Below are positions 1 to 5,175 of a stretch of DNA of 5,379 nucleotides, in pieces. The stretch spans positions 1 to 5,379 of the forward strand of contig JAHJWA010000215.1 of the NCBI GenBank assembly GCA_018828205.1. The letters are read 5' to 3'. How positions within the stretch are numbered: position 1 is the stretch's first letter; every line of letters begins with the position of its first letter. The translations under genes were made by a program, and so were the position numbers. The notes beneath the pieces were generated by a model. It was not told the DNA's origin, did no database searches, and was given only the letters and a program-made list of their open reading frames with translations. The DNA is from Alphaproteobacteria bacterium (GTDB taxonomy: Bacteria > Pseudomonadota > Alphaproteobacteria > Sphingomonadales > Sphingomonadaceae).

Positions 1-198
1 CTGCTGCGCAAGGAGGTGGAGGATTATTACGGCAGTTTCCGCGTCACCACCGATCTGATCGAATTGCGCAATCTGCTGGAATCGGCCGATCTGATCGTGC
101 GCAGCGCGCTCAAGCGCGAGGAGAGCCGCGGCCTGCATTTCATCCTCGACCACCCGCAGACCGACCCGGTCGCGCGCGACACGGTGCTGCTGCCCTAG
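1..198 (+). CDS. nadB: L-aspartate oxidase, C-terminal end (partial, 5' end outside window)
   Basis: The first 65 codons run open from the window edge to TAG at 196-198. The visible tail contains the segments IELRNLLESADLIVRSAL and ESRGLHFILDHP. These match what I know of the C-terminal helical domain of NadB, where E. coli also carries an ESRGLHF-type motif just before the end. NadB is a cytoplasmic FAD flavoenzyme that oxidises L-aspartate to iminoaspartate, which NadA uses to make quinolinate for NAD. The FAD-binding and catalytic parts lie upstream and are not visible. The related fumarate reductase and succinate dehydrogenase flavoproteins share the fold, but their tails differ from this one. 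No nadA or nadC is seen downstream, so any nad operon must extend upstream. Confidence 0.85.
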   Translation: MLRKEVEDYYGSFRVTTDLIELRNLLESADLIVRSALKREESRGLHFILDHPQTDPVARDTVLLP

Positions 199-255
199 GC
201 ACGCCCCGGCACCCGAAAGCGCGGCGCTCGCGACCCGTCGCGAACCGCCTTCGTC

Positions 256-276
256 TGGGCGCAGGTCCCGCGCCCA
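256..276. terminator. GC hairpin downstream of nadB, possible terminator
   Basis: TGGGCGC (256-262) and GCGCCCA (270-276) form a perfect 7-bp stem around a 7-nt loop, about 58 bp after the nadB stop. No T-run follows, so it is not a classical intrinsic terminator. It could instead be an mRNA 3'-end stabiliser, or chance pairing in GC-rich DNA. Confidence 0.3.
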
Positions 277-279
277 AGC

Positions 280-304
280 GGATAGATCGCGCGCTCCGCT
301 CGTT
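280..304 (+). promoter_or_regulatory. Weak candidate EcfG-type (general stress sigma factor) promoter
   Basis: GGATA (280-284), a 16-nt spacer and CGTT (301-304) resemble the alphaproteobacterial EcfG promoter GGAAC-N16/17-CGTT. The -35 matches 3 of 5 positions, and the -10 and spacing match fully. Initiation would fall about 45 nt before the ferritin-like gene, a sensible leader length. YciE/YciF-type genes are often stress-induced, which fits. The imperfect -35 keeps confidence low. Confidence 0.25.
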
Positions 305-354
305 GCTGGGGAAGAGGCCGCAAGGTCGTAGACCCCACCATCGGGAGACTGCCG

Positions 355-855
355 ATGTCCGCCCCCAAGAACCTCACCGATTGCTACACCCACGAACTTG
401 CCGACAGCTGGTCGGCCAACGACCAGATGCAAAAGATCGTGCGCGAACTGGCCGACGCCGCCGGCGACGACAAGCTCAGGCAGCGGCTGTCCAAATCCGC
501 CGATGGCATCGCCAAGCACACCGAGACCATCAAGCAGCTGCTCGACGATTGCGGCGTATCCGAGAAGGAGCATTGCAAGGGCATGGAAGGCCTGGTGAAA
601 GAGGCCAGGAAGCACGCGCTCGAGGCCGATATCGAGGACAAGGACGTCCTCGACGTGGTGATCATCGCGCAGTTCCAGCGCATGTGCCATTACGGCATCG
701 CGGGCTTCGGCACCGCCAAGGCCTTCGCCGAAGCGCTGGGCAAGAGCGAGCATGTCTCCAAGCTCGATCGCGTCACCGCGGAGATCTACGACACCGACGA
801 GAACATGACCGATCTGGCCGAGCGCAGCGTCAATCTCGAGGCCAAGCACGCCTGA
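355..855 (+). CDS. Ferritin-like protein of the YciE/YciF (DUF892) family with atypical metal-site residues
   Basis: This is a 166-residue protein of typical family length with four predicted helices: about 7-35, 40-65, 93-129 and 133-160. The signature segments are the first helix with HELADSWSANDQ (13-24), the KGMEGL turn (75-80), HYGIAGFGTAKAFAEALG (112-129) and TAEIYDTDENMTDLAE (141-156). Family members adopt a ferritin-like four-helix bundle and are linked to stress responses; their exact reaction is poorly defined. Several positions where I recall metal-ligand glutamates are changed: SAEKQ-type to SANDQ, EHYE-type to CHYG (111-114), and the helix-4 EE pair to EI. It has no signal peptide and is probably cytoplasmic. 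The ATG at 355 is preceded by GGGAG (343-347) at 7-nt spacing. The gene stands alone on its strand and is convergent with the GlsB-type gene. The family assignment is firm; iron oxidation activity is doubtful. Confidence 0.85.
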   Translation: MSAPKNLTDCYTHELADSWSANDQMQKIVRELADAAGDDKLRQRLSKSADGIAKHTETIKQLLDDCGVSEKEHCKGMEGLVKEARKHALEADIEDKDVLDVVIIAQFQRMCHYGIAGFGTAKAFAEALGKSEHVSKLDRVTAEIYDTDENMTDLAERSVNLEAKHA

Positions 856-877
856 TCGGCGTCGCAGCGGACCACTT

Positions 878-907
878 GCGGGCGGGGCGTGGCAACGCTC
901 CGCCCGC
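878..907. terminator. 13-bp GC stem-loop between convergent genes, likely shared transcription end
   Basis: The arms at 878-890 and 895-907 pair over 13 bp around the loop GGCA, with one G-U wobble when read on the plus strand. The hairpin fills most of the 58-bp gap between the stops of the ferritin-like gene and the GlsB-type gene, so it is placed to end transcription from both sides. Only TT follows on the plus strand and no long U-tract on either, so rho-independent function is plausible but not certain. Confidence 0.55.
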
Positions 908-913
908 TTCGCG

Positions 914-1192
914 TCAGAAGTCGAAACCCTCTATCCCCAGGCTGTCCAGCCCCTGGAAATCCAGCAGCCGGGCGATCAGGATCAGCGCCATCGCGCCCAG
1001 GATGCTGCCGAGGCAGCCCGCGCGGTTGAAGCCGCCGCGGCCGCGGTGGAACACCAGCCCCGCGAGCAGCGATCCGCCCACGCCGAGCAGCACGGTGGCG
1101 ATCCAGCCCATCTCGACCGCGCCGGGGTAGAACAACCGCGCCAGCGCGCCGACGACCAGTCCGCTGACGATGGCGCCGAGTATGTTAAGCAT
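914..1192 (-). CDS. GlsB/YeaQ/YmgE-family small membrane protein
   Basis: This 92-residue, very hydrophobic protein has three predicted membrane segments at about residues 3-20, 29-49 and 59-77. Glycine motifs GLVVGALAR (11-19) and LLGVGGSLLAGLV (35-47), with PG in the first loop, are typical of the family once called transglycosylase-associated proteins. These are small inner-membrane proteins often induced by stress; the molecular function is not settled. The chosen ATG (1190-1192) has GGAG (1202-1205) 9 nt upstream. An upstream in-frame ATG would add 19 residues without family character, so I rejected it. The C-terminal tail LDFQGLDSLGIEGFDF is acidic and aromatic and probably lies outside the membrane. 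It is divergent from the hydrolase gene and convergent with the ferritin-like gene, so probably monocistronic. Confidence 0.88.
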   Translation of the reverse strand: MLNILGAIVSGLVVGALARLFYPGAVEMGWIATVLLGVGGSLLAGLVFHRGRGGFNRAGCLGSILGAMALILIARLLDFQGLDSLGIEGFDF

Positions 1193-1209
1193 GGACTTTG
1201 TCTCCTCGA

Positions 1210-1229
1210 TGCGGCGTATTGGAGCCGCA
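1210..1229. repeat. Inverted repeat in the divergent glsB-type/hydrolase intergenic region
   Basis: TGCGGC (1210-1215) and GCCGCA (1224-1229) are perfect inverted arms separated by 8 bp, in the 70-bp space between the two divergent start codons. It could be an operator or a leader hairpin of the hydrolase mRNA. I found no convincing -35/-10 pair beside it. Confidence 0.3.
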
Positions 1230-1251
1230 AAACCTACGATAACAGCCAAAA

Positions 1252-1257
1252 GGGAGG
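1252..1257 (+). promoter_or_regulatory. Strong Shine-Dalgarno that fixes a TTG start for the hydrolase
   Basis: GGGAGG, preceded by A, lies 5 nt before TTG at 1263. It is the best ribosome binding site in the window. It decides the start against upstream in-frame ATGs (1170 and later) that would overlap the divergent GlsB-type gene and add non-conserved sequence. Confidence 0.7.
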
Positions 1258-1262
1258 CAGCC

Positions 1263-2156
1263 TTGCCAACAGCGACCGCGAACGGTGTCGAACTCCATTA
1301 CGAAGAACAGGGCGATCCGGCAAACCCGGCGATGCTGCTGATCATGGGGTTCGGCGCGCAGCTGACGCTGTGGCCCGATGAACTGGTCGAGGGGCTGGCG
1401 AGCCGCGGCTTCCGCGTGATCCGCTACGACAATCGCGATGTCGGGCTGAGCCAGAAATTCACCGGCAACAAGCCGCCAAGCCCGGCGCGGCAGGTGCTGA
1501 TGGGCAAGCTCGGCTTCAAGCCCAAGGTGCCCTACACGCTTGCGGATCTCGCCGACGACGCCGCCGGCCTGCTCGACGCGCTGGGGATCGGACAGGCGCA
1601 TATCGTCGGCGCGAGCATGGGCGGGATGATCGCGCAGCACGTCGCCGCGCGCCATCCCGGCCGCTGCCTGTCGCTGACCACGATCTTCTCGACCACCGGC
1701 AATCCCCAGCTCCCCGCGGCGAAGAAGGAGGCGCTCGCGGCGCTGACCAAACGGCCCGACAGCACCGAGGAAGCGGCGCTCGTCGAGCACGGCATCCATC
1801 TCGCACGCACGATCGGCTCGCCCGGTTTTCCCGCGCCCGAGGAGCGGCTGCGCGAGCGCAGCCAGGCCTCGATCCGCCGCAGCCTCTATCCCGAGGGTCC
1901 GACCCGGCATCTCGCCGCGATCCTCCACGATGGCGATCGCCGTAAGATGCTGCGGCAAATCGCTCTTCCCACGCTGGTGCTCCATGGCGAGGCCGATCCG
2001 CTGGTCCCGGTCGAGGGCGGCCGCGACACCGCGGCGACGATCCCGGGTGCGCGCCTGCGCACCATCCCCGGCTGGGGTCACGACCTGCCGCTTGAATTGG
2101 TCGAGGATCTCGCCGACGAGATCGCGGGTCACGCCCGGCAGGCGGTGCAGGCCTAG
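1263..2156 (+). CDS. Alpha/beta-hydrolase fold protein (esterase-like)
   Basis: From the TTG start the protein has 297 residues, a usual length for this superfamily. The core is clear: MLLIMGFGAQ (24-33, strand and oxyanion-loop region), VIRYDNRDVGLS (52-63), the nucleophile elbow GASMGG (116-121) with catalytic Ser118, LVLHGEADPLVP (238-249) with Asp245, and PGWGHDLP (269-276) with His273. A complete Ser-Asp-His triad implies an active hydrolase; a cap region spans roughly 145-215. There is no signal peptide, so it is probably cytoplasmic. The YDNRD-G-S pattern resembles the RdmC/methylesterase-like branch, but substrate cannot be assigned from sequence. Epoxide hydrolase or haloperoxidase-like activity are alternatives. 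It is divergent from the GlsB-type gene. No operon partner is evident, although a small membrane protein gene follows 111 bp later. Confidence 0.88.
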   Translation: MPTATANGVELHYEEQGDPANPAMLLIMGFGAQLTLWPDELVEGLASRGFRVIRYDNRDVGLSQKFTGNKPPSPARQVLMGKLGFKPKVPYTLADLADDAAGLLDALGIGQAHIVGASMGGMIAQHVAARHPGRCLSLTTIFSTTGNPQLPAAKKEALAALTKRPDSTEEAALVEHGIHLARTIGSPGFPAPEERLRERSQASIRRSLYPEGPTRHLAAILHDGDRRKMLRQIALPTLVLHGEADPLVPVEGGRDTAATIPGARLRTIPGWGHDLPLELVEDLADEIAGHARQAVQA

Positions 2157-2267
2157 CCGCCGCAAACCGGCGTTCCGAACCGGGACATGGCGCGGAATTG
2201 CGCTATCGGGAATGGTTAACATCTGGTAAGTAGCGAATCGCAATTCAGTATTGCCATGGAGCTGCAG

Positions 2268-2435
2268 ATGGACCGGGAAACAATCGCCTATTTGCTGATC
2301 GTGATTCTCGCGGTGGCCATGATCGCGACACTGGTGTTCGCCTATCAGAACACCCCCAAGCGCAAGTACAAACGGTCGATGAGGCGGCAATACGCCGCGC
2401 GTCGTGAACAGCCGACGAAGCTTCAGGGCGAATAG
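2268..2435 (+). CDS. Small single-pass membrane protein of unknown function (55 aa)
   Basis: An ATG at 2268 with GGAG (2258-2261) 6 nt upstream opens a 55-residue frame ending at TAG 2433-2435. Residues about 6-26 (IAYLLIVILAVAMIATLVFAY region) form one strongly hydrophobic segment. A very basic tail follows (KRKYKR, RRQYAARR), predicting N-out/C-in topology by the positive-inside rule. An upstream in-frame ATG at 2256 would add MELQ but lacks a Shine-Dalgarno and would place the GGAG inside the coding region. I do not recognise the family. The shape resembles small accessory membrane proteins such as CcoQ, but there are no cytochrome oxidase genes here and no sequence match I can defend. The good ribosome binding site and coherent membrane-plus-basic pattern make it a likely real gene. 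Confidence 0.6.
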   Translation: MDRETIAYLLIVILAVAMIATLVFAYQNTPKRKYKRSMRRQYAARREQPTKLQGE

Positions 2436-2722
2436 ACGCGCACGGACATTGACGGATCGCCTCGCGTCCCGCCTCTGGCGGTGACGAGCGACCGGTTGCG
2501 GCCAGTGCAGGCAGGGCTCCAGCTCGACCGGCGAGCCCGCCGGCCGCGCGAAGATTTCCAGCACCGCCCGAAGCCGCCCGGACAGCAAAAATTTTTTCCC
2601 GGATTCATTTTGGGTCTTGCGCCGGAGCAAACCCCAGCTTGGTCCACGCGTCGCGGCGTGGCACCCGGATAACACAGGCCGCATCTGCAACCGCGCGCAC
2701 CGCCGAATCCGCAATCACCCCC
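2436..2722. other. Non-coding stretch after the small membrane protein gene
   Basis: I see no supportable gene on either strand in this first half of the 530-bp gap before nrdA. It holds GC hairpins: CCGCC-TCT-GGCGG (2469-2481, extendable by GTC/GAC and CTC/GAG to 2461-2488), CCGGCG-AGCC-CGCCGG (2528-2543), and CCACGC/GCGTGG with a 6-nt loop (2644-2661, extendable by GGT/ACC). It also holds an A5T6 tract (2587-2597). The first hairpin may mark the 3' end of the small gene's transcript but lacks a T-run. No tRNA, B12-riboswitch box or transposon end is apparent. Confidence 0.5.
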
Positions 2723-2751
2723 TTGCGCGAGGCTGGCTTCCGATTCACTAT
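2723..2751 (+). promoter_or_regulatory. Weak candidate sigma-70-type promoter for nrdA
   Basis: TTGCGC (2723-2728), a 17-nt spacer and CACTAT (2746-2751) have the right spacing but each matches only about half of the consensus. The -10 would overlap the NrdR-like palindrome, the usual layout for NrdR repression of RNR genes. If used, the nrdA leader would be about 210 nt long. Confidence 0.25.
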
Positions 2752-2791
2752 CTAGTGGTTGGATCACGGGGGGTACCCACAAGACCTAGCG
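2744..2791 (+). promoter_or_regulatory. Candidate pair of NrdR boxes upstream of nrdA
   Basis: CACTATCTAGTG (2746-2757) is a near-perfect palindrome with arms CACTA/TAGTG. A second site, CACAAGACCTAGCG (2778-2791), matches about 10 of 14 core positions of the NrdR consensus as I recall it (CACWATATATWGTG). The centres are about 32-34 bp apart depending on register, close to the three helical turns typical of NrdR box pairs. NrdR is the ATP/dATP-sensing repressor of ribonucleotide reductase genes, and the next gene is nrdA. The first box is 2 bp shorter than the canonical palindrome, which keeps this a candidate. Confidence 0.4.
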
Positions 2792-2827
2792 CTGGCGCGG
2801 CGCAGCACCCATATCGGGTCAAGTCTC

Positions 2828-2946
2828 GCCGAAGCGCGGTTCGGGGACAAAACGGGGATAAGTTTTCATGCCCCGGCGATCCCGAACTGCTAGGCAGGGG
2901 CCTCCCGCCGAGTCGAACACAAGCGGAACGGGCGAGAGCCCGTCGC
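2828..2946 (+). ncRNA. Structured 5' leader of nrdA, three consecutive stems (candidate cis-regulatory RNA)
   Basis: Stem 1 pairs GCGGTTCGGG (2836-2845) with CCCGAACTGC (2881-2890): 10 bp, one G-U, enclosing CGGGG (2853-2857)/CCCCG (2871-2875). It can extend by GCC (2828-2830)/GGC (2893-2895) across an internal loop. Stem 2 is GGC-A-GGG/CCC-GCC (2893-2909) with loop GCCT; it competes with stem 1 for GGC 2893-2895. Stem 3 is ACGGGC-GAGA-GCCCGT (2928-2943), a perfect 6-bp stem with a GNRA loop, extended by GCG (2923-2925)/CGC (2944-2946). It ends directly before AGGA (2947-2950). I do not recognise a known riboswitch class. A local CCGAA/TTCGG hairpin (2829-2844) is an alternative fold to stem 1. 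Pairing is seen in sequence; a regulatory role is inference. Confidence 0.45.
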
Positions 2947-2954
2947 AGGACAAA

Positions 2955-3002
2955 ATGGTGGGACTGCAATGGATTTCAGAAACGGGAACGATGGCGCGAT
3001 GA
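2955..3002 (+). CDS. Possible 15-codon leader ORF overlapping the nrdA start
   Basis: ATG at 2955 follows AGGA (2947-2950) by 4 nt and opens MVGLQWISETGTMAR, ending at TGA 3000-3002. It overlaps the annotated nrdA start in another frame. Its stop overlaps the ATG of nrdA codon 11 as ATGA (2999-3002), the classic layout for translational coupling. It has a better Shine-Dalgarno than the nrdA ATG at 2969. It may be chance; the peptide itself resembles nothing I know. Confidence 0.25.
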   Translation: MVGLQWISETGTMAR

Positions 3003-5065
3003 ACCTCGATGGCGAGACCCAAGAGCTAGAGCCGAATATCGAGGACGCGCAGGCTCCCACCACCCCAAGCACCACCACAGGCGATGCCGATGCATCGGGA
3101 AAAGCGGTTGAAATGGAACGTAGCGATAGCGGCAGCGAAGCCCTGATCGAGGATGGCGCCGCACGCGCCGTGGCCGGGGCGCTGGCGCAGGCCGCCAAGG
3201 CCAATGCCGCCAACGCGGCCGAGGCTGCGGCCGAGCACGACAGCAAGAAGATTCTCGACCGGCGGTTCACCATCGTCACCGACCCTGCGCGCGATGCGGA
3301 GCTGACCGAATTCGGCAAGGAAACGCTCAACGATCGCTATCTGCTGCCCGGCGAGAGCTATCAGGATCTCTTCGCCCGCGTCGCCGATGCCTATGCCGAC
3401 GACCAGGATCACGCGCAGCGGCTCTACGACTATATCTCGCGGCTGTGGTTCATGCCCGCCACCCCCGTGCTGTCCAATGGCGGCACGCATCGCGGACTGC
3501 CGATCTCCTGCTATCTCAACTCGGTCGACGACAGCCTCGAGGGCATCGTCAACACCTGGAACGAGAACGTCTGGCTGGCGAGCAAGGGCGGCGGCATCGG
3601 CACCTATTGGGGCCATGTCCGCGGCATCGGCGAACCGGTCGGTCTCAACGGCAAGACCAGCGGCATCATCCCCTTCGTGCGGGTGATGGACAGCCTGACG
3701 CTGGCGATCAGCCAGGGCTCGCTGCGGCGCGGCTCGGCGGCCTGCTATCTCGACGTCAACCATCCCGAGATCGAGGAATTCCTCGAAATCCGCAAAGCCT
3801 CGGGCGATTTCAACCGCAAGGCGCTCAATTTGCACCATGGCGTGCTGCTGACCGATGCCTTCATGGAAGCGGTCCGCGACGGCGCCGAATTCGATCTCGT
3901 CAGCCCGCGCGACGGCTCGGTGCGCAAGACCATCGATGCGCGGTCGCTGTTCCAGAAGCTGGTCGAGACCAGGCTGGCCACCGGCGAGCCCTATATCGTT
4001 TTCTCCGACACGGTGAACCGGATGATGCCCAAGCATCACCGCGAGCTGGGGCTCAAGGTCTCGACCTCGAACCTGTGCTCGGAAATCACGCTGCCCACGG
4101 GGCGCGATCACCTCGGCAACGACCGTACCGCGGTGTGCTGCCTGTCCTCGCTCAACCTCGAGAAGTGGGACGAGTGGCAGGGCGACAAGCAGTTCATCGA
4201 GGACGTGATGCGCTTCCTCGACAACGTCCTGCAGGATTATATCGACCGTGCCCCCGAAGAGATGGCGCGGGCGAAATATTCCGCGATGCGCGAGCGCAGC
4301 GTCGGCATGGGGGTGATGGGGTACCACTCCTTCCTCCAGCAGAAGGGCATCGGTTTCGAGAGCCCGATGGCCAAGGTGTGGAACCTGAAAATGTTCAAGC
4401 ACATCAGCGCCAAGGCCGAGGAAGCCAGCATGGTGCTCGCCAAGGAGCGCGGCCCCTGCCCCGATGCCGAGGAAACCGGCGCGATGGAGCGCTTCTCCTG
4501 CAAGATGGCAATCGCGCCGACCGCGTCGATCAGCATCATCTGCGGCGGGACCAGCGCCTGCATCGAACCGATCCCCGCCAATATCTACACCCACAAGACG
4601 CTGTCGGGCAGCTTCATCGTCAAGAACCCCTATCTCGAGAAGATTCTCGACAAGAAGAGCAAGAATTCCAACAATGTCTGGAATTCGATCCTCGAGAAGG
4701 GCGGCTCGGTCCAGCATCTCGATTTCCTCAGCGTCGAGGAGAAGGCGACCTTCAAGACCAGCTTCGAGATCGACCAGCGCTGGCTGCTCGAATTCGCCGC
4801 CGATCGCGCGCCCTTCATCGATCAGGCGCAGAGCCTCAACCTGTTCATCCCTGCGGATGTCGACAAGTGGGATCTGATGATGCTGCACTTCCAGGCCTGG
4901 GAGAAGGGCATCAAGTCGCTCTATTACCTGCGCTCGAAAAGCGTGCAGCGCGCGGGCTTTGCGGGCGGGGTCGAGGCCGACAACACGCTCGATGCGAACA
5001 AGATCGAGCTGATGGCCGGGCTGGGCGAGCAGACCGATTACGAGGAATGCCTCTCCTGCCAGTGA
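2969..5065 (+). CDS. nrdA: Class I ribonucleoside-diphosphate reductase, alpha (catalytic) subunit
   Basis: This 698-residue cytoplasmic enzyme subunit reduces ribonucleoside diphosphates to deoxyribonucleotides using a radical supplied by NrdB. Visible residues are Cys181 in PISCYLNS and Cys390 in AVCCLSSLN (redox pair, E. coli C225/C462), and Asn368-Cys370-Glu372 in SNLCSEI (active site, E. coli N437/C439/E441). Also present are PTASISIICGGTSACIEP (517-534), the tyrosine pair Y652-Y653 in SLYYLRSKS (radical transfer, excluding class II) and a C-terminal CLSC (Cys694, Cys697) for thioredoxin-type re-reduction. Residues 1-92 are acidic then Ala-rich (16 Ala in 64-88), and no ATP-cone is recognisable. 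Homology proper begins near residue 95 (ILDRRFTIV). The ATG at 2969 has only a weak GGTGGG; Met11 (2999) is an alternative start. No nrdB is adjacent, and a terminator follows at once. Confidence 0.95.
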   Translation: MDFRNGNDGAMNLDGETQELEPNIEDAQAPTTPSTTTGDADASGKAVEMERSDSGSEALIEDGAARAVAGALAQAAKANAANAAEAAAEHDSKKILDRRFTIVTDPARDAELTEFGKETLNDRYLLPGESYQDLFARVADAYADDQDHAQRLYDYISRLWFMPATPVLSNGGTHRGLPISCYLNSVDDSLEGIVNTWNENVWLASKGGGIGTYWGHVRGIGEPVGLNGKTSGIIPFVRVMDSLTLAISQGSLRRGSAACYLDVNHPEIEEFLEIRKASGDFNRKALNLHHGVLLTDAFMEAVRDGAEFDLVSPRDGSVRKTIDARSLFQKLVETRLATGEPYIVFSDTVNRMMPKHHRELGLKVSTSNLCSEITLPTGRDHLGNDRTAVCCLSSLNLEKWDEWQGDKQFIEDVMRFLDNVLQDYIDRAPEEMARAKYSAMRERSVGMGVMGYHSFLQQKGIGFESPMAKVWNLKMFKHISAKAEEASMVLAKERGPCPDAEETGAMERFSCKMAIAPTASISIICGGTSACIEPIPANIYTHKTLSGSFIVKNPYLEKILDKKSKNSNNVWNSILEKGGSVQHLDFLSVEEKATFKTSFEIDQRWLLEFAADRAPFIDQAQSLNLFIPADVDKWDLMMLHFQAWEKGIKSLYYLRSKSVQRAGFAGGVEADNTLDANKIELMAGLGEQTDYEECLSCQ

Positions 5066-5090
5066 TGGCCGCCGATTGGCTACCGAACAC

Positions 5091-5128
5091 AAAACCCCGG
5101 CGGCACCGCGTGGTGCGCCGGGGTTTTT
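5091..5128. terminator. Bidirectional rho-independent terminator between nrdA and the DUF2171 gene
   Basis: CCCCGGC-G-GCACC (5095-5107) pairs with GGTGC-GCCGGGG (5112-5123) around a GCGT loop, with one bulged G. AAAA precedes and TTTTT follows, so both strands show a GC stem then a T-run. It lies 25 bp after the nrdA stop and 47 bp from the convergent DUF2171 stop, and serves both genes. Confidence 0.92.
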
Positions 5129-5175
5129 CATGACCTGCCGATCCGCTGGACCGGTGGTTTCAAATTGCGATCCGG

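Noticed and set aside
1170..1262. ATG-initiated N-terminal extension of the hydrolase
   Set aside because: It would overlap the divergent GlsB-type start, has no ribosome binding site, and adds sequence outside the conserved fold. The TTG at 1263 has a strong Shine-Dalgarno.
2216..2231. CtrA-like TTAA-N7 half-site pair or TTAACA -35 before the small membrane protein gene
   Set aside because: The second CtrA half-site is TAAG instead of TTAA, and no acceptable -10 lies 16-18 nt after TTAACA.
1185..2714. Long antisense frame over the hydrolase and the following gap
   Set aside because: It covers a clear hydrolase with an intact catalytic triad on the other strand. The protein is Arg-rich and featureless and runs through the small membrane protein gene.
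2423..2782. Minus-strand 119-codon frame in the gap before nrdA
   Set aside because: The translation is Cys/Arg/Gly-rich without domain signals, it runs into the opposing small gene, and no clear ribosome binding site was seen.
2853..2861. DnaA-box-like TTATCCCCG on the minus strand upstream of nrdA
   Set aside because: It has two mismatches to TTATCCACA and no second box nearby, and the bases are better explained as part of stem 1.
2828..2968. Cobalamin riboswitch in front of the RNR gene
   Set aside because: No B12-box-like sequence is found, and the Tyr pair in the protein shows a class I, not a B12-dependent class II, enzyme.
3026..5131. Very long open frame antisense to nrdA (about 700 codons)
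   Set aside because: It mirrors nrdA codon bias in GC-rich DNA, shows no domain, and is His/Asp/Arg-rich as expected for a shadow frame.
3445..5133. Long plus-strand frame within nrdA in another phase
   Set aside because: Low-complexity Arg/Gln-rich translation fully inside nrdA.
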